Assembly: GCF_020991475.1 (NCBI RefSeq)
Contig: NZ_JAJMPA010000001.1
Coordinates: 310,001 to 374,000 of the forward strand
Reading direction: 5' to 3'
DNA length: 64,000 nucleotides
Origin: Pedobacter sp. MC2016-14
Lineage (GTDB): Bacteria > Bacteroidota > Bacteroidia > Sphingobacteriales > Sphingobacteriaceae
Positions 44,819-53,608 of the stretch are shown one piece after another. The notes below the pieces were generated by a model that saw only the letters and a program-made list of their open reading frames with translations, was not told the DNA's origin and searched no databases. The stretch's first letter is position 1. Each line of letters opens with the position of its first letter. The translations under genes were made by a program, and so were the position numbers.

Positions 44819-46099
44819 CTAGTATACGTCTATATTTATTCCTAATTGTTTAAGTTTTAGCTCTAAGTTATTATATCCTCTCAATGCCATTTCAACATTA
44901 TGGATGGTAGATTCGCCTTTAGCAAGTAAAGCCGCCATTACAAGCGCCATACTTCCTCTTAAATCAGTTGAAGTTGCTTCAGCTGCCAAAACTTCACTAT
45001 TTCCAAAGGTAGTGATCGCACCAGTTTCCCATTTCAAACCATTTTGATAGAATTTACTGAGTTCTTCGCAGTATTTTAGTCTTGCAGGATACCTATAATC
45101 AAAGATTCTACTTGTTCCATCTGCATAAAGACCTAGCAAAGTATAAAATGGCTGCATGTCAGAAATTATTCCTGGATGCGTACCGCAAGCAAGTTCAAAC
45201 GGTTGTACCATACCATTTACAAGGCACTCAGGAGAAATGATCACATTTTTATCATTTCTATAAAGCTCAATCCCTGCATGTCTCAGGTGAATAAGAGGAA
45301 TTTCCATTGTATCAAAAGGAACATCCTCAACCGTGATGTTTCCACCAGAAATGATACCAAAAACAATCCATGTAATGGCTTCAATCCTATCTGGCATCAC
45401 GTTAAAAATAGATCCACGCAAATTAGTCGAACCTAAAACTTTAACATAACTGTTACCTACTACATCAATTTTAGCGCCTAACGTCCTTAAAAATTCAATT
45501 AAACTTTCTACCTCGGGACTTATATAAGCATTTTTTATAATTGTTTCGCCATCTACTGTAGAAGCAGAAATCAATGCATTCTCTGTACCACCAATTGTAG
45601 AAATCGGAAAGTTGATTTCTCCAGCCTGGAAGCCCTTAGGTGCTCTAATTTCAATGTAGTCAGGCTTTTCTTCAACAATTGCACCTAGTTTTTCCCAAAC
45701 CATCATATGCAAATCGTAACCCCTGTCACCAATCTTACATCCACCTGGATAAGGAATTCTGGCAATACCTGAACGCTTGATTAAACCAGCAACAAGTAAA
45801 TAAGTGGTTCTTATTGGAAAATCATAACTAGATAACAGTCTATCTGAATAATTAGCGGGGTCAACTGTAACCGTTTGTTTTTCTTCATCAATTACAACGG
45901 TTCCACCGCTTTTTTCTATGAAATCCATTTTGTACCGGGCATCCACTAACTCTGTTGGGAAGTTCATTAATGTTACCGGCTCATCTGCAATCAAAGCAGC
46001 AGCAAGAAGTCGTGTACTGGCATTCTTAGCCCCACTAACCCTAACTTTTCCATTTGGTACTTGACCACCAATAATTTTCGCTGTTAAATTCGTTTTCAT
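44819..46099 (-). CDS. murA: MurA-like enolpyruvyl transferase in EPS operon
   Basis: Moves enolpyruvate from PEP to the 3-OH of UDP-GlcNAc or a related sugar. The 426-residue protein retains the key elements: Lys25-Asn26 in VSGAKNAS, the active-site loop PGGCKIGDRGYDLH with Cys121 and Arg126, Asp314 in IISDMQPF, an Arg in FDYRYPAR and Arg407 in ALRGYN. The loop residues after the Cys (KIGDRGYD instead of TIGARPVD) and other positions differ from housekeeping MurA, so it is a diverged but probably active relative. It lies 11 nt after the ABC transporter gene and just before murB. No other peptidoglycan gene is present in the window. Confidence 0.88.
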   Translation of the reverse strand: MKTNLTAKIIGGQVPNGKVRVSGAKNASTRLLAAALIADEPVTLMNFPTELVDARYKMDFIEKSGGTVVIDEEKQTVTVDPANYSDRLLSSYDFPIRTTYLLVAGLIKRSGIARIPYPGGCKIGDRGYDLHMMVWEKLGAIVEEKPDYIEIRAPKGFQAGEINFPISTIGGTENALISASTVDGETIIKNAYISPEVESLIEFLRTLGAKIDVVGNSYVKVLGSTNLRGSIFNVMPDRIEAITWIVFGIISGGNITVEDVPFDTMEIPLIHLRHAGIELYRNDKNVIISPECLVNGMVQPFELACGTHPGIISDMQPFYTLLGLYADGTSRIFDYRYPARLKYCEELSKFYQNGLKWETGAITTFGNSEVLAAEATSTDLRGSMALVMAALLAKGESTIHNVEMALRGYNNLELKLKQLGINIDVY

Positions 46100-46110
46100 T
46101 CCTAATATTA

Positions 46111-47901
46111 TTAAAACTCTTGTAAAGAAACCATCTTCTTAAATCTCGGCGAGATATCTATCATTTCATTGAAATTACCGCTTCCTGTAACGACTCCACT
46201 TTCCAACAAATAAATGATGTCAGCATTTTTAATTGTAGACAATCGGTGAGCGATGATAACCATAGTATATTGTCCATGTAATTTTTCAATATTGTCTTGA
46301 ATATAGCGTTCTGTTTCCGAATCCAGGGCCGAGGTAGCTTCATCAAAAATCAATATATCCGCTTCTTTATACAATTCCCTGGCAATAGATATCCGCTGCT
46401 TCTGCCCTCCTGAAATCAAAATACCATTATCGCCTAGCTGGGTTTTTTCTTTATGCTCTAGCCCTTCAATAAATCCGGTCAAGCTGGTTTGTTCTATTAC
46501 AGTCCAGAACCTTTTTAAATTTTCTTCTGTAGGCTCTGCCCAAAAAGTTATATTATTAAAAATATCATCTGTAAAAATTACAGCTTCCTGAGAAATATAA
46601 CCAATCCTGCTTCTATAACTATCCAAATTATAGTTAAATAAAGAAACTCCATCAATAAGAATTTCTCCGTCAATAGGTTCAATCAATCCGGTAATTAAAT
46701 TGGCCAGCGTAGTTTTTCCAGAACCACTTTCTCCTACTAAGGCAATGGTTTTGTTTTTTGGAATTTTGATATTAACCTTCTTTAGCACCTGATTGCTCCC
46801 ATAAGAGAAATCAAGATTGTTCATGGAAATTTCCTGCTCAAATTTATCTAAACTAGTTTCAGACTGATGCTCTTTATGCTCCAGCATTTGATATCTTAAA
46901 TCCTCCAATGAATACAGGGCCCCAACATTCTGAATAAATGTTTGCCAAGAGGTTTGCACCGCCATTAAGCTAACTAAAGCTCTATAAAAAAGTAAAATAC
47001 TTAAAATAATGGAACCTAAATTACTACCCAAAAGTTTAATTTGAAGAATGATGACTACGGCAACAATAAAAATAATAAAGGGTTCTCTAACACTTGATGT
47101 TATGGCCTGGTTATAACCGATTTTTCGGTTAACCTGCTCCATTTGTTTAATAATATCTTTTAGTTTCAGCGCAAATATCCTATAGTAATTTGTCGCTTTA
47201 AGGTATTTGAATGAGTGGACCGCCTGAATGATATATGCATTAAAAATATGTCCTTTATGCGATACTTCTACAGAAGACTTCTTAACAGACCTGAATATCC
47301 CACGAAACACAAGATTTGACAACAACCCACCAACAGCAACTAACAGCGCAAATTGCCAGTTCGACAGGAATGCCAGCACTAAATAACTAAACAGCATCAC
47401 CATCCCCTTAAAGCTTCCAAGAAAGTTGATCATAGCTTCTATCACTTTAGCAACTTCTGTGGTCAATGTATTCTGAATCTTACCTGCATCCAAGCCAAGA
47501 AATCCAGAGTATTTTAAATTCTGCAAATCTTCTGTTTGTTCGTTTCTTAGCTTAACCATAAAGATTTGGCGTAGAGAAACCTGTTGCATTAACTGGAAAT
47601 AATTAAGAAGACCCTTTAATGAAAAAAGTGACACCATCAGAACCAATACAGAATATATATTTAACGGTACGTTAAGTCCTTCAAACAGATCAATGATATA
47701 ATGTAACCCTCCTAAAGACTCTTTTGATACTGATTTGGCATTGTCAATAAACTGAAGCAAAGGAATAAATAACGCCAATCCGATACCATCCAGAAAACTA
47801 ACTGCCAATCCCAAAAACATCGTAAATAGCAATTTATTACCCATAATTCGATAAAAGAATTGGTAATAGCCAAATATCGTTTGTTTAATTTCCTTCTGCA
47901 T
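46111..47901 (-). CDS. ABC transporter, MsbA/PglK-like half-transporter
   Basis: 596 residues. The N-terminal half holds about six membrane helices (for example LLFTMFLGLAVSFLDGIGLA). The ATPase half has Walker A VGESGSGKTT (about 390), Q-loop IGYISQEAVIF, signature ISGGQKQR (about 505), Walker B ADILIFDEATSALDSE and the switch His in IIAHRL. No MOP-type Wzx flippase is present in the locus, so this transporter is the best candidate for moving the lipid-linked repeat unit, as PglK does. Its position between wzc and the murA-like gene supports that. Confidence 0.9.
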   Translation of the reverse strand: MQKEIKQTIFGYYQFFYRIMGNKLLFTMFLGLAVSFLDGIGLALFIPLLQFIDNAKSVSKESLGGLHYIIDLFEGLNVPLNIYSVLVLMVSLFSLKGLLNYFQLMQQVSLRQIFMVKLRNEQTEDLQNLKYSGFLGLDAGKIQNTLTTEVAKVIEAMINFLGSFKGMVMLFSYLVLAFLSNWQFALLVAVGGLLSNLVFRGIFRSVKKSSVEVSHKGHIFNAYIIQAVHSFKYLKATNYYRIFALKLKDIIKQMEQVNRKIGYNQAITSSVREPFIIFIVAVVIILQIKLLGSNLGSIILSILLFYRALVSLMAVQTSWQTFIQNVGALYSLEDLRYQMLEHKEHQSETSLDKFEQEISMNNLDFSYGSNQVLKKVNIKIPKNKTIALVGESGSGKTTLANLITGLIEPIDGEILIDGVSLFNYNLDSYRSRIGYISQEAVIFTDDIFNNITFWAEPTEENLKRFWTVIEQTSLTGFIEGLEHKEKTQLGDNGILISGGQKQRISIARELYKEADILIFDEATSALDSETERYIQDNIEKLHGQYTMVIIAHRLSTIKNADIIYLLESGVVTGSGNFNEMIDISPRFKKMVSLQEF

Positions 47902-47948
47902 AATTAGAGTACTGTTTAAATTTGTTAATAGTGGTGCCGATCTAAATT

Positions 47949-50333
47949 TTATTTCTTTCTTTTAAATATCCGCTCCAGAAAACTTTCCTTTTTCTTCGCC
48001 TCTATACCATAGTAATATCCATAACCATAGCCTGCGCCATAGCCGTAACCGTAGCCATAACCGTAGCCATAACCAGAATCATTTCGCAGGTCGTTCACTA
48101 ATATTGCAATTTGCTTAATCTTCTGATTGGTATATATTTCCTGAGCAATTCCAAGCTGATTTTTATATGTATAGGCCTGTCTGACTACATATAATGTTAA
48201 ATCTGCAAACTTACTTAACAGCTGAGCATCGGTAACCATTCCTATTGGCGGAGCATCTACAATAATAAAATCAAAATTCCTTTTTAACTCTTCCATCAAT
48301 AATGCGGTCCTTTCATTCAAAATGATCTCTGCTGGATTTGGAGGAATATTTCCAGAACTTATAATGAATAGATTTTCATTTGTTCCTGAAGGTTTTATGA
48401 TATCGTCGATTGTTACGTCGTTTGAAATAATGTAATTAGTAAAACCAAAATTGTTTTTCAAATTCAATTTACTGGATAAATTTGGCTTACGTAGATCCAT
48501 CTCCAGTACAATTACCTTCTTACCGGAAATTGCCAGAGCGGTTGCTAAATTCAACGACACGAATGATTTACCCTCTCCAGACATACTGGATGTTAGCAAA
48601 ATATTCTTTTGTCCTTCCTTTAGGAAAAACGAAAGGTTAGTTCTTAATGACCTAAACTGTTCAGAAACTGGTGTTCTGGAGCCCTTGGTAATCGCTATAA
48701 CCCCATTATCAGTATCATTATTTCCAATCTCTCCAATAATTGGAACTTGAGTAAGTCCTAAAATCTGGTCTCTTGAAATAATCCTGGTATTAAATCTATC
48801 CTTTAAAAAAATAATCCCAAAAGGAATAAGTAGCCCTAATAAAAATCCGTAACTCAGCACGTTGTTCTTCACAGGACTGATTACACCAGAAGTTACAGGA
48901 GGTTCAATAATCTTGCAATTAGAAATATTGGAAGTTTTTGATATCGCCGTTTCTTCCCGCTTTTGCATTAAAAATACGTACAACTCTTGCTTAATTTGTT
49001 GTTGCCTTGCTAAATCAAGGTAGGTTCTTTCAACCTGAGGAACATCTCTAATTTGACCTGCTACGATATTTGACCTTGATAAAACTTTGTCTCTTGAAAT
49101 GATTAAAGATCTTCTTAGGCCTTTCAGACTTGAAAACATATCTGCTCTGGCTCCTGCTATCTGAGTATTCAAATTTTGCATATAAGGATTGTCCTCTGTT
49201 TGGCTTAAGCTACTCTTTTCCTTTTCCAAGACTATAGTATTGTAGCGATCAACCAAACTGGCAAAACCTGGATCATCAAGCAATGCACCATTAGGAACAA
49301 TTCTCTGATTTTTTTGCGCATCATTTAGAAACTTTTCAACTGCATTTAATATGCTAATCTGAGTTTCTATTTTTGTCAATTCTTCTGTGTACTGATTTGT
49401 GGAATTGACCAAAATAGAAGACTGTGCTGACATATCTGCAAGCTTATTTGTTTGCTTAAAACTTTGAACATTTCCTTCAATATCTCCCAGTTCCCGTCCT
49501 ACGTATAACAATCTATTTTCAATGAATGCGATTGTACTGTCAGCAATTTTATTTTTATCAATAAGATTACCTTTGATATATACCTCAATTAGCTTGTTAA
49601 GTACGTCTTCAGATTTTTTAGGAGATTCGGAAGTAAAATCTAAGGCAAGTATATCCAATTGTTTTACTATTGAAACCTCCAATCTACGCATAGAGTTAGC
49701 AACAGTTTGAGAAATCGGAGCGATGCTAACACTATAATTTTCATCTGCTAACGAAACCCCTATTCCTTTTTCTATTTGTACTTTACCAAGACCTGGAACC
49801 AGGAATGGCTGATAGAAGTTCACTTGTTTTTTATAACCCTCTTTAGACAACGTAATTTGATTTCCATTAAACCTAACATTTAAGGTGACAAACTGGGAAT
49901 TGGCAGCCGCATCAAGTACTTTAAGCACGAAAGGGGCCGATTTATATAGCTCCGTTGTACGTATTTTTCCATTGTGATAATAATTGACATTCAGGTTTAA
50001 CTCCCTTACCACCTTATCCATTAACAAACGGGTTTTAAGTATTTCAGCTTCGCCCGCTACATCACTCATTGTTCCAAGCTGTCCGCCAATAGCCTTTGCC
50101 AATGCTGCATTCTCTCCTCCAGCCGTCGTTTGTTCGCTAGTTATTGAAATTTTAGCATTCGTTTTATAAATTGGAGAAGTATATCTTAAATAAAATGAAG
50201 ACAATAAAAGACAAACTACAACTGATATGACAAACCAGTACCAATTGCTAACAATTTTATAGGTAAGGAGTTTAAAGTCAATTTGGCTCTTTTCTTCGAA
50301 TGCATCCTCTTGAAGGGTATTATTGTTAATCAT
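47949..50333 (-). CDS. Wzc-like tyrosine autokinase and chain-length regulator
   Basis: 794-residue bacterial tyrosine kinase for polysaccharide export. N-terminal Wzz domain between two membrane helices (about 32-52, YWFVISVVVCLLLSSFYLRY, and near 510), with a long coiled periplasmic part and a GNVR-like region (RDVPQVERTYLDLARQQQIK). The cytoplasmic kinase has Walker A TSSMSGEGKSFVSLN, Walker A' VIVLEMDLRKPNLS and Walker B FIIVDAPPIGMV. The C-terminal tail has 11 tyrosines in about 22 residues, mostly as Gly-Tyr pairs, then a basic end. Tyr clusters are the autophosphorylation sites in Wzc; the Gly-Tyr repeat form is unusual. It is followed by the ABC transporter gene. Confidence 0.95.
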   Translation of the reverse strand: MINNNTLQEDAFEEKSQIDFKLLTYKIVSNWYWFVISVVVCLLLSSFYLRYTSPIYKTNAKISITSEQTTAGGENAALAKAIGGQLGTMSDVAGEAEILKTRLLMDKVVRELNLNVNYYHNGKIRTTELYKSAPFVLKVLDAAANSQFVTLNVRFNGNQITLSKEGYKKQVNFYQPFLVPGLGKVQIEKGIGVSLADENYSVSIAPISQTVANSMRRLEVSIVKQLDILALDFTSESPKKSEDVLNKLIEVYIKGNLIDKNKIADSTIAFIENRLLYVGRELGDIEGNVQSFKQTNKLADMSAQSSILVNSTNQYTEELTKIETQISILNAVEKFLNDAQKNQRIVPNGALLDDPGFASLVDRYNTIVLEKEKSSLSQTEDNPYMQNLNTQIAGARADMFSSLKGLRRSLIISRDKVLSRSNIVAGQIRDVPQVERTYLDLARQQQIKQELYVFLMQKREETAISKTSNISNCKIIEPPVTSGVISPVKNNVLSYGFLLGLLIPFGIIFLKDRFNTRIISRDQILGLTQVPIIGEIGNNDTDNGVIAITKGSRTPVSEQFRSLRTNLSFFLKEGQKNILLTSSMSGEGKSFVSLNLATALAISGKKVIVLEMDLRKPNLSSKLNLKNNFGFTNYIISNDVTIDDIIKPSGTNENLFIISSGNIPPNPAEIILNERTALLMEELKRNFDFIIVDAPPIGMVTDAQLLSKFADLTLYVVRQAYTYKNQLGIAQEIYTNQKIKQIAILVNDLRNDSGYGYGYGYGYGYGAGYGYGYYYGIEAKKKESFLERIFKRKK
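48010..48076. repeat. GGYTAY hexanucleotide repeat inside the Wzc-like gene
   Basis: Near-tandem hexamers (GGTTAT/GGCTAC read on the minus strand) encode the Gly-Tyr tail of the Wzc-like kinase. Codon use alternates (GGT TAT, GGC TAC), so the repeat is imperfect. Slippage by whole hexamers would change tail length without a frameshift. Confidence 0.75.
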
Positions 50334-50344
50334 AAGATGATCTA

Positions 50345-51139
50345 TTAAAATCTGCTAATTATAGTGATAAGTAGTGCTACAACTGAGATTCCAATTGTAA
50401 TCATTTGGTTGCGAGGGGCATTATTTGCTGCAATTTTTGCTTTTGTAGGTTCAACATACAACACATCATTTTGCTTTAAATAAAAATATGGTGAACCTAT
50501 CAGATTTGAAGAAGTCAAATCTAACCGAATCATTTCCTTTTTATTCCCATTGTCACGGATAAGGAGTACATTCTCCCTTTTGCCAAAAATAGTTAAATCC
50601 CCTGCCATGGAAATAGCATCCAAAACAGTTACTTTTTCATTTGGAACGGTATAAGTAGCAGGCTTAACTACCTCGCCTAAAACTGTAATTTTATAATTCG
50701 CAAAGCGTACCTGCACTGTTGGATCTTTATAATATTTAGCCGCTTTTGATCTAATTAATTCCTTAGCGGCAGTTGTTGTAAGACCAGAAAGCTTAATAAT
50801 TCCTAACATAGGCATTTCTACATTTCCTGATTTATCGACTAAAAAACCACTTACAGGCAATGTGCCAGCACCAGTAGCTCCGCCTCCTGAAAAAACAGGT
50901 GCCTGGTTAAGTGCGGATGAAGAGGCAAAATCAATGGTTTGTATGTTGATGCTCAAAATATCATCAGTCTGTATGACTGGCTCTTTAAATTCAGATGCAT
51001 TCAATTGTCTAACCTGAGTAGAGTCTAAATCCGAAAAATAAACTGCCTTCATGGGAGTTCCACAAGAGGATAACAGGCATACATATCCGCAAATTAAAAA
51101 GGAGAGGATAATTGAGCTTTTAACGTATAATTTATTCAT
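50345..51139 (-). CDS. Wza-like polysaccharide export lipoprotein
   Basis: Outer-membrane export protein. The 264-residue protein has lipobox LLSSC (Cys26), a Poly_export domain (IQTDDILSINIQTIDFASSS and KSGNVEMPMLGIIKLSGLT-like region), one SLBB-type beta-grasp domain (ITVLGEVVKPATYTVPNEKV), and a C-terminal membrane helix (MITIGISVVALLITII). It is shorter than E. coli Wza, as usual in Bacteroidota. It lies 11 nt upstream of the Wzc-like gene, its natural partner. Confidence 0.93.
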   Translation of the reverse strand: MNKLYVKSSIILSFLICGYVCLLSSCGTPMKAVYFSDLDSTQVRQLNASEFKEPVIQTDDILSINIQTIDFASSSALNQAPVFSGGGATGAGTLPVSGFLVDKSGNVEMPMLGIIKLSGLTTTAAKELIRSKAAKYYKDPTVQVRFANYKITVLGEVVKPATYTVPNEKVTVLDAISMAGDLTIFGKRENVLLIRDNGNKKEMIRLDLTSSNLIGSPYFYLKQNDVLYVEPTKAKIAANNAPRNQMITIGISVVALLITIISRF

Positions 51140-51228
51140 AATGTATTCAATGCTTTTTAGGTAGAAAAGATGAATTTTGGTGTAAACTTAACTTTTTTAT
51201 TACAGAAACAGGCCATTTTTATCATCTA

Positions 51229-51960
51229 TCAATGCGCAAACAGTTCTTTATTCTTAAATGGATATTCTCCAATTTTTTGATAGAGTATGCCGCTAACCAC
51301 GGCATGCGTCAAAACCTCTAAATGTTTATCATGGTGCAAATCTGTGGCCGCTAAATCGTAACACTTTTTTTCTAATAAATATTCTGCGGTTTTTTTCACC
51401 TCCTTGCCATAGTATCCCATCACAGAAAGTAAGTTGAGTTGAAACAATACACCCATATCTTTGAATCGGTGAAATTTCTTATAATCATGATGGTAAAAAT
51501 TATACCGTTCAGGATGAGCTAATATCACATGATAACCTTTAATATGCAAATCAAAAATCACTTGTTCGATATTGGGTGACTCATTCAGGTAGGACATCTC
51601 AATCAATACATAATTACCCGGCAAAGCCATGAGATTATCCGTTATTTTAAATGTTTCATCAACCATGTACTCTGCCCCTGCACCCAACGTTACTGCTAGA
51701 TTAGCATTTTTTAGGCCCTCTTTAAGTTTTTTCAGCGCTGGCTCAATCGTTTCCCTCGTATTTGGATATAGTTCCGTGAAAATATGAGGAGTACAAAGAA
51801 ATTTAGTAAATCCAAGATCCTTTAAGCCATTTATGAAGCCTACAGATGTATCAGTATCAGGAGAGCCGTCATCTATCCCTGGCAATAAGTGAGAGTGCAT
51901 ATCTACACCCAGCCATTCTATGTCATATACCTTGGACTTTTTTCTAAAAAATGAAAACAT
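51229..51960 (-). CDS. PHP-type tyrosine phosphatase (CpsB/YwqE-like)
   Basis: Dephosphorylates the Wzc-like kinase in the CpsB/YwqE scheme. The 243-residue metal-dependent PHP enzyme shows DMHSHLLPGIDDGSPDTDTS (two His and Asp residues binding metal), FLCTPHIF, LGAGAEYMVDE, VILAHPERYNFY and LAATDLHHDKH. It is the first gene of the operon that runs left to 29809, so its upstream region (51961-52080) should hold the main EPS promoter. TATTTTCG there on the minus strand is a near match to the -7 box. Confidence 0.94.
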   Translation of the reverse strand: MFSFFRKKSKVYDIEWLGVDMHSHLLPGIDDGSPDTDTSVGFINGLKDLGFTKFLCTPHIFTELYPNTRETIEPALKKLKEGLKNANLAVTLGAGAEYMVDETFKITDNLMALPGNYVLIEMSYLNESPNIEQVIFDLHIKGYHVILAHPERYNFYHHDYKKFHRFKDMGVLFQLNLLSVMGYYGKEVKKTAEYLLEKKCYDLAATDLHHDKHLEVLTHAVVSGILYQKIGEYPFKNKELFAH

Positions 51961-52164
51961 CTATCGTTTCTAATGGATTTATAACTAACAATACGTTTTT
52001 CATAGGAAGCGCTTGAAAGAACACGACGAAAATAGCAAAATGATCTGGGATTTTTTGGAGTTTTTAATAATTTAAGGATTTTTTAACGTGGAACGTACCT
52101 TTTCTTATCAGATCTAATTCGTAGATCTAGTTATTTTTTGCCTCATTGAGCTCGCAAGCTCGGT

Positions 52165-52188
52165 TCTCGTCGCTATGCTCGCTCGAGA
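52165..52188. repeat. Dispersed 24-nt repeat, copy 1
   Basis: Identical over 24 nt to 53575-53598; both are followed by GAC after one variable base. The core is GCTCGCTCGAGA. The same core occurs at 12191-12203. The two copies flank the gene at 52554-53567 in direct orientation. Confidence 0.8.
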
Positions 52189-52352
52189 CGACGGGGCCAA
52201 CCGCTAGAGATAACAGTAGATCTACTTTAAAGGGCAGCCATTCCTTTCGGCGAGACGACAATGATAAACTATTCTTATCTTTGTGCCAACATCGGATTGT
52301 ATAGCTATATTAGGACGGAACAGGCCCGAGCCATGTCCCATACATACTCGAA

Positions 52353-52396
52353 ATGACTCCACCATGTTTCCACGATGAGTCCACCATGAGTCCACC
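52353..52396. repeat. Four tandem 11-bp units (ATGAGTCCACC)
   Basis: Units at 52353, 52364, 52375 and 52386. Units 3 and 4 are identical (ATGAGTCCACC); unit 1 has one change (ATGACTCCACC) and unit 2 is diverged (ATGTTTCCACG). The period equals about one helical turn, so copies face the same side of the DNA. Confidence 0.8.
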
Positions 52397-52553
52397 TTTT
52401 TTCTAGAAAAAACCTGGACTCTTCCCGCTATCATGCTGGTTCAATGATGCGCACATTTCTGGTCAGTATGGGTAGTGGTTAAAATAAATATTCCTAAATA
52501 CGTAACATCAAACAATTTTTGAGTATCTTAAGCCGAGAAAAAACTATTAATAC

Positions 52554-53567
52554 ATGGCTATAAGAAAAGGAAAAGAATATACAGGAGCAATTGGTGACGT
52601 CATTTGGAGAAAGTACCGCAAAAGAATGATTGCACAATCAAAAGCTAAACGCGTAAAACAAACTATAGAAACCAAAAAAAGCGCCACCCGCTTTGGAATC
52701 GCCAGCACCATTGCAGGCAGAATGCGACAGGGCTTCCGGCCATCTTACTCGCACAAGGATGGCACTATGGTTAACCGATTCACCACTACAGTAAGAAGCA
52801 TCCTTGATAGTTGTTTTGATAAACCTGCCAATACACATACCTTTTATCCCGACAGCTTTAATCGCCTTATTGGTTTTGCATTCAATGAAAAGTCAAAATT
52901 AACAGATAGTTTCTTCGTTAACATAAAGCTCAGCATAGAAGACGATGCCTTGCGCATCCGTATCCCGGATATTGCCATTCCTGTACAATTTAATTTTCCA
53001 GCAAGAGCCAACTACTGTGTACCCAGAATCAGCGTGTTTTGGTTTTCGCCGGCAACTGGCCGTGAGCTTAGCAGGCACAGGGAACTTAATGCGGTGAGCA
53101 ATGAGAAGAGTATTTTACCTGCTCAGGAAATTATTTTTGAAGCACCTAAGGGCACAGTATGTGTAGTCGCTTTGGGTTTGAATTATTATTACCTGCGTAA
53201 TGACATCAAGACACCCATCAATTCTGAAAAGTTTGCCCCATCTGGAATCTGTGGTGCGATTGTAAATCCTGGTGAATTTCCAGAAAAAGACATGGGAAAA
53301 GAACTTTATAAATGGGCTTCACACGCTGGCTTAAAGGTTCCCGGAACAATATTTAGCGATACATCAACACCCATTTTGGAGGAAGATCCGGGCATTACTG
53401 CCGAAGAGGCCATGCTGGCCACCGAAATGGCGCAAAAGAAGGAGCTTGATGCTGCAAAAAACGAGAAGGCAGTAGAGGTTGCCCGCAATTTGAAAATGCT
53501 AGGCCTGGCAGATATAGATATTGCAAATGCCACAGGACTTGCAGTCGAGGAAATAGAAAGGCTATAG
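52554..53567 (+). CDS. Uncharacterised 337-aa protein, DUF6266-like layout
   Basis: No firm family. The N-terminus is very basic: RKGKEYTGAIGDVIWRKYRK, then TKKSATRFGIASTIAGRMRQ. The order (Gly-rich start, Trp, Lys-rich linker, then SATRFG) recalls the Bacteroidota DUF6266 group, but I cannot verify this. The middle (about 110-235) is beta-rich with IRIPDIAIPVQFNFPARANY. The C-terminus (about 275-337) is a helical segment ending VARNLKMLGLADIDIANATG followed by LAVEEIERL, like the short helix-turn-helix tail seen in some transposase-related and regulator proteins. No signal peptide or membrane helix. Identical 24-nt repeats lie on both sides, with a tandem array upstream, so it may have arrived as a unit. 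Confidence 0.7.
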   Translation: MAIRKGKEYTGAIGDVIWRKYRKRMIAQSKAKRVKQTIETKKSATRFGIASTIAGRMRQGFRPSYSHKDGTMVNRFTTTVRSILDSCFDKPANTHTFYPDSFNRLIGFAFNEKSKLTDSFFVNIKLSIEDDALRIRIPDIAIPVQFNFPARANYCVPRISVFWFSPATGRELSRHRELNAVSNEKSILPAQEIIFEAPKGTVCVVALGLNYYYLRNDIKTPINSEKFAPSGICGAIVNPGEFPEKDMGKELYKWASHAGLKVPGTIFSDTSTPILEEDPGITAEEAMLATEMAQKKELDAAKNEKAVEVARNLKMLGLADIDIANATGLAVEEIERL

Positions 53568-53574
53568 CTAGATC

Positions 53575-53598
53575 TCTCGTCGCTATGCTCGCTCGAGA
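53575..53598. repeat. Dispersed 24-nt repeat, copy 2
   Basis: Second copy of the repeat at 52165-52188, lying in the 41-nt gap between the convergent genes 52554-53567 and 53609-54487. It begins 8 nt after one stop codon and ends 10 nt before the other. Confidence 0.8.
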
Positions 53599-53608
53599 TG
53601 ACAGGGAA

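Larger units (their letters stand above)
51961..52553. other. 593-nt intergenic region rich in repeats
   Basis: No convincing gene: the only ORF over 60 codons (52222-52434, minus) runs through the tandem repeat and looks accidental. The region holds the upstream part of the EPS operon (51961-52080), one copy of the 24-nt direct repeat (52165-52188), a perfect 12-bp palindrome AGTAGATCTACT (52215-52226), and four 11-bp units (52353-52396). Confidence 0.6.

Noticed and set aside
48010..48076. Short repeats resembling a CRISPR-like or minisatellite array
   Set aside because: The repeat is in frame and encodes the Gly-Tyr tail of the Wzc-like kinase; there are no spacers.
52353..52396. CRISPR array or plasmid origin iterons
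   Set aside because: Units are only 11 bp with no spacers, and no cas or replication initiator gene is nearby.
52222..52434. 70-codon ORF on the minus strand
   Set aside because: It runs through the 11-bp tandem units and the palindrome, has no coding-like composition or recognisable motif, and its length is expected by chance.
52165..53598. Insertion sequence around the 52554 gene
   Set aside because: No transposase motif (DDE, HUH or serine recombinase), no terminal inverted repeats and no target-site duplication are visible; only short direct repeats are seen.
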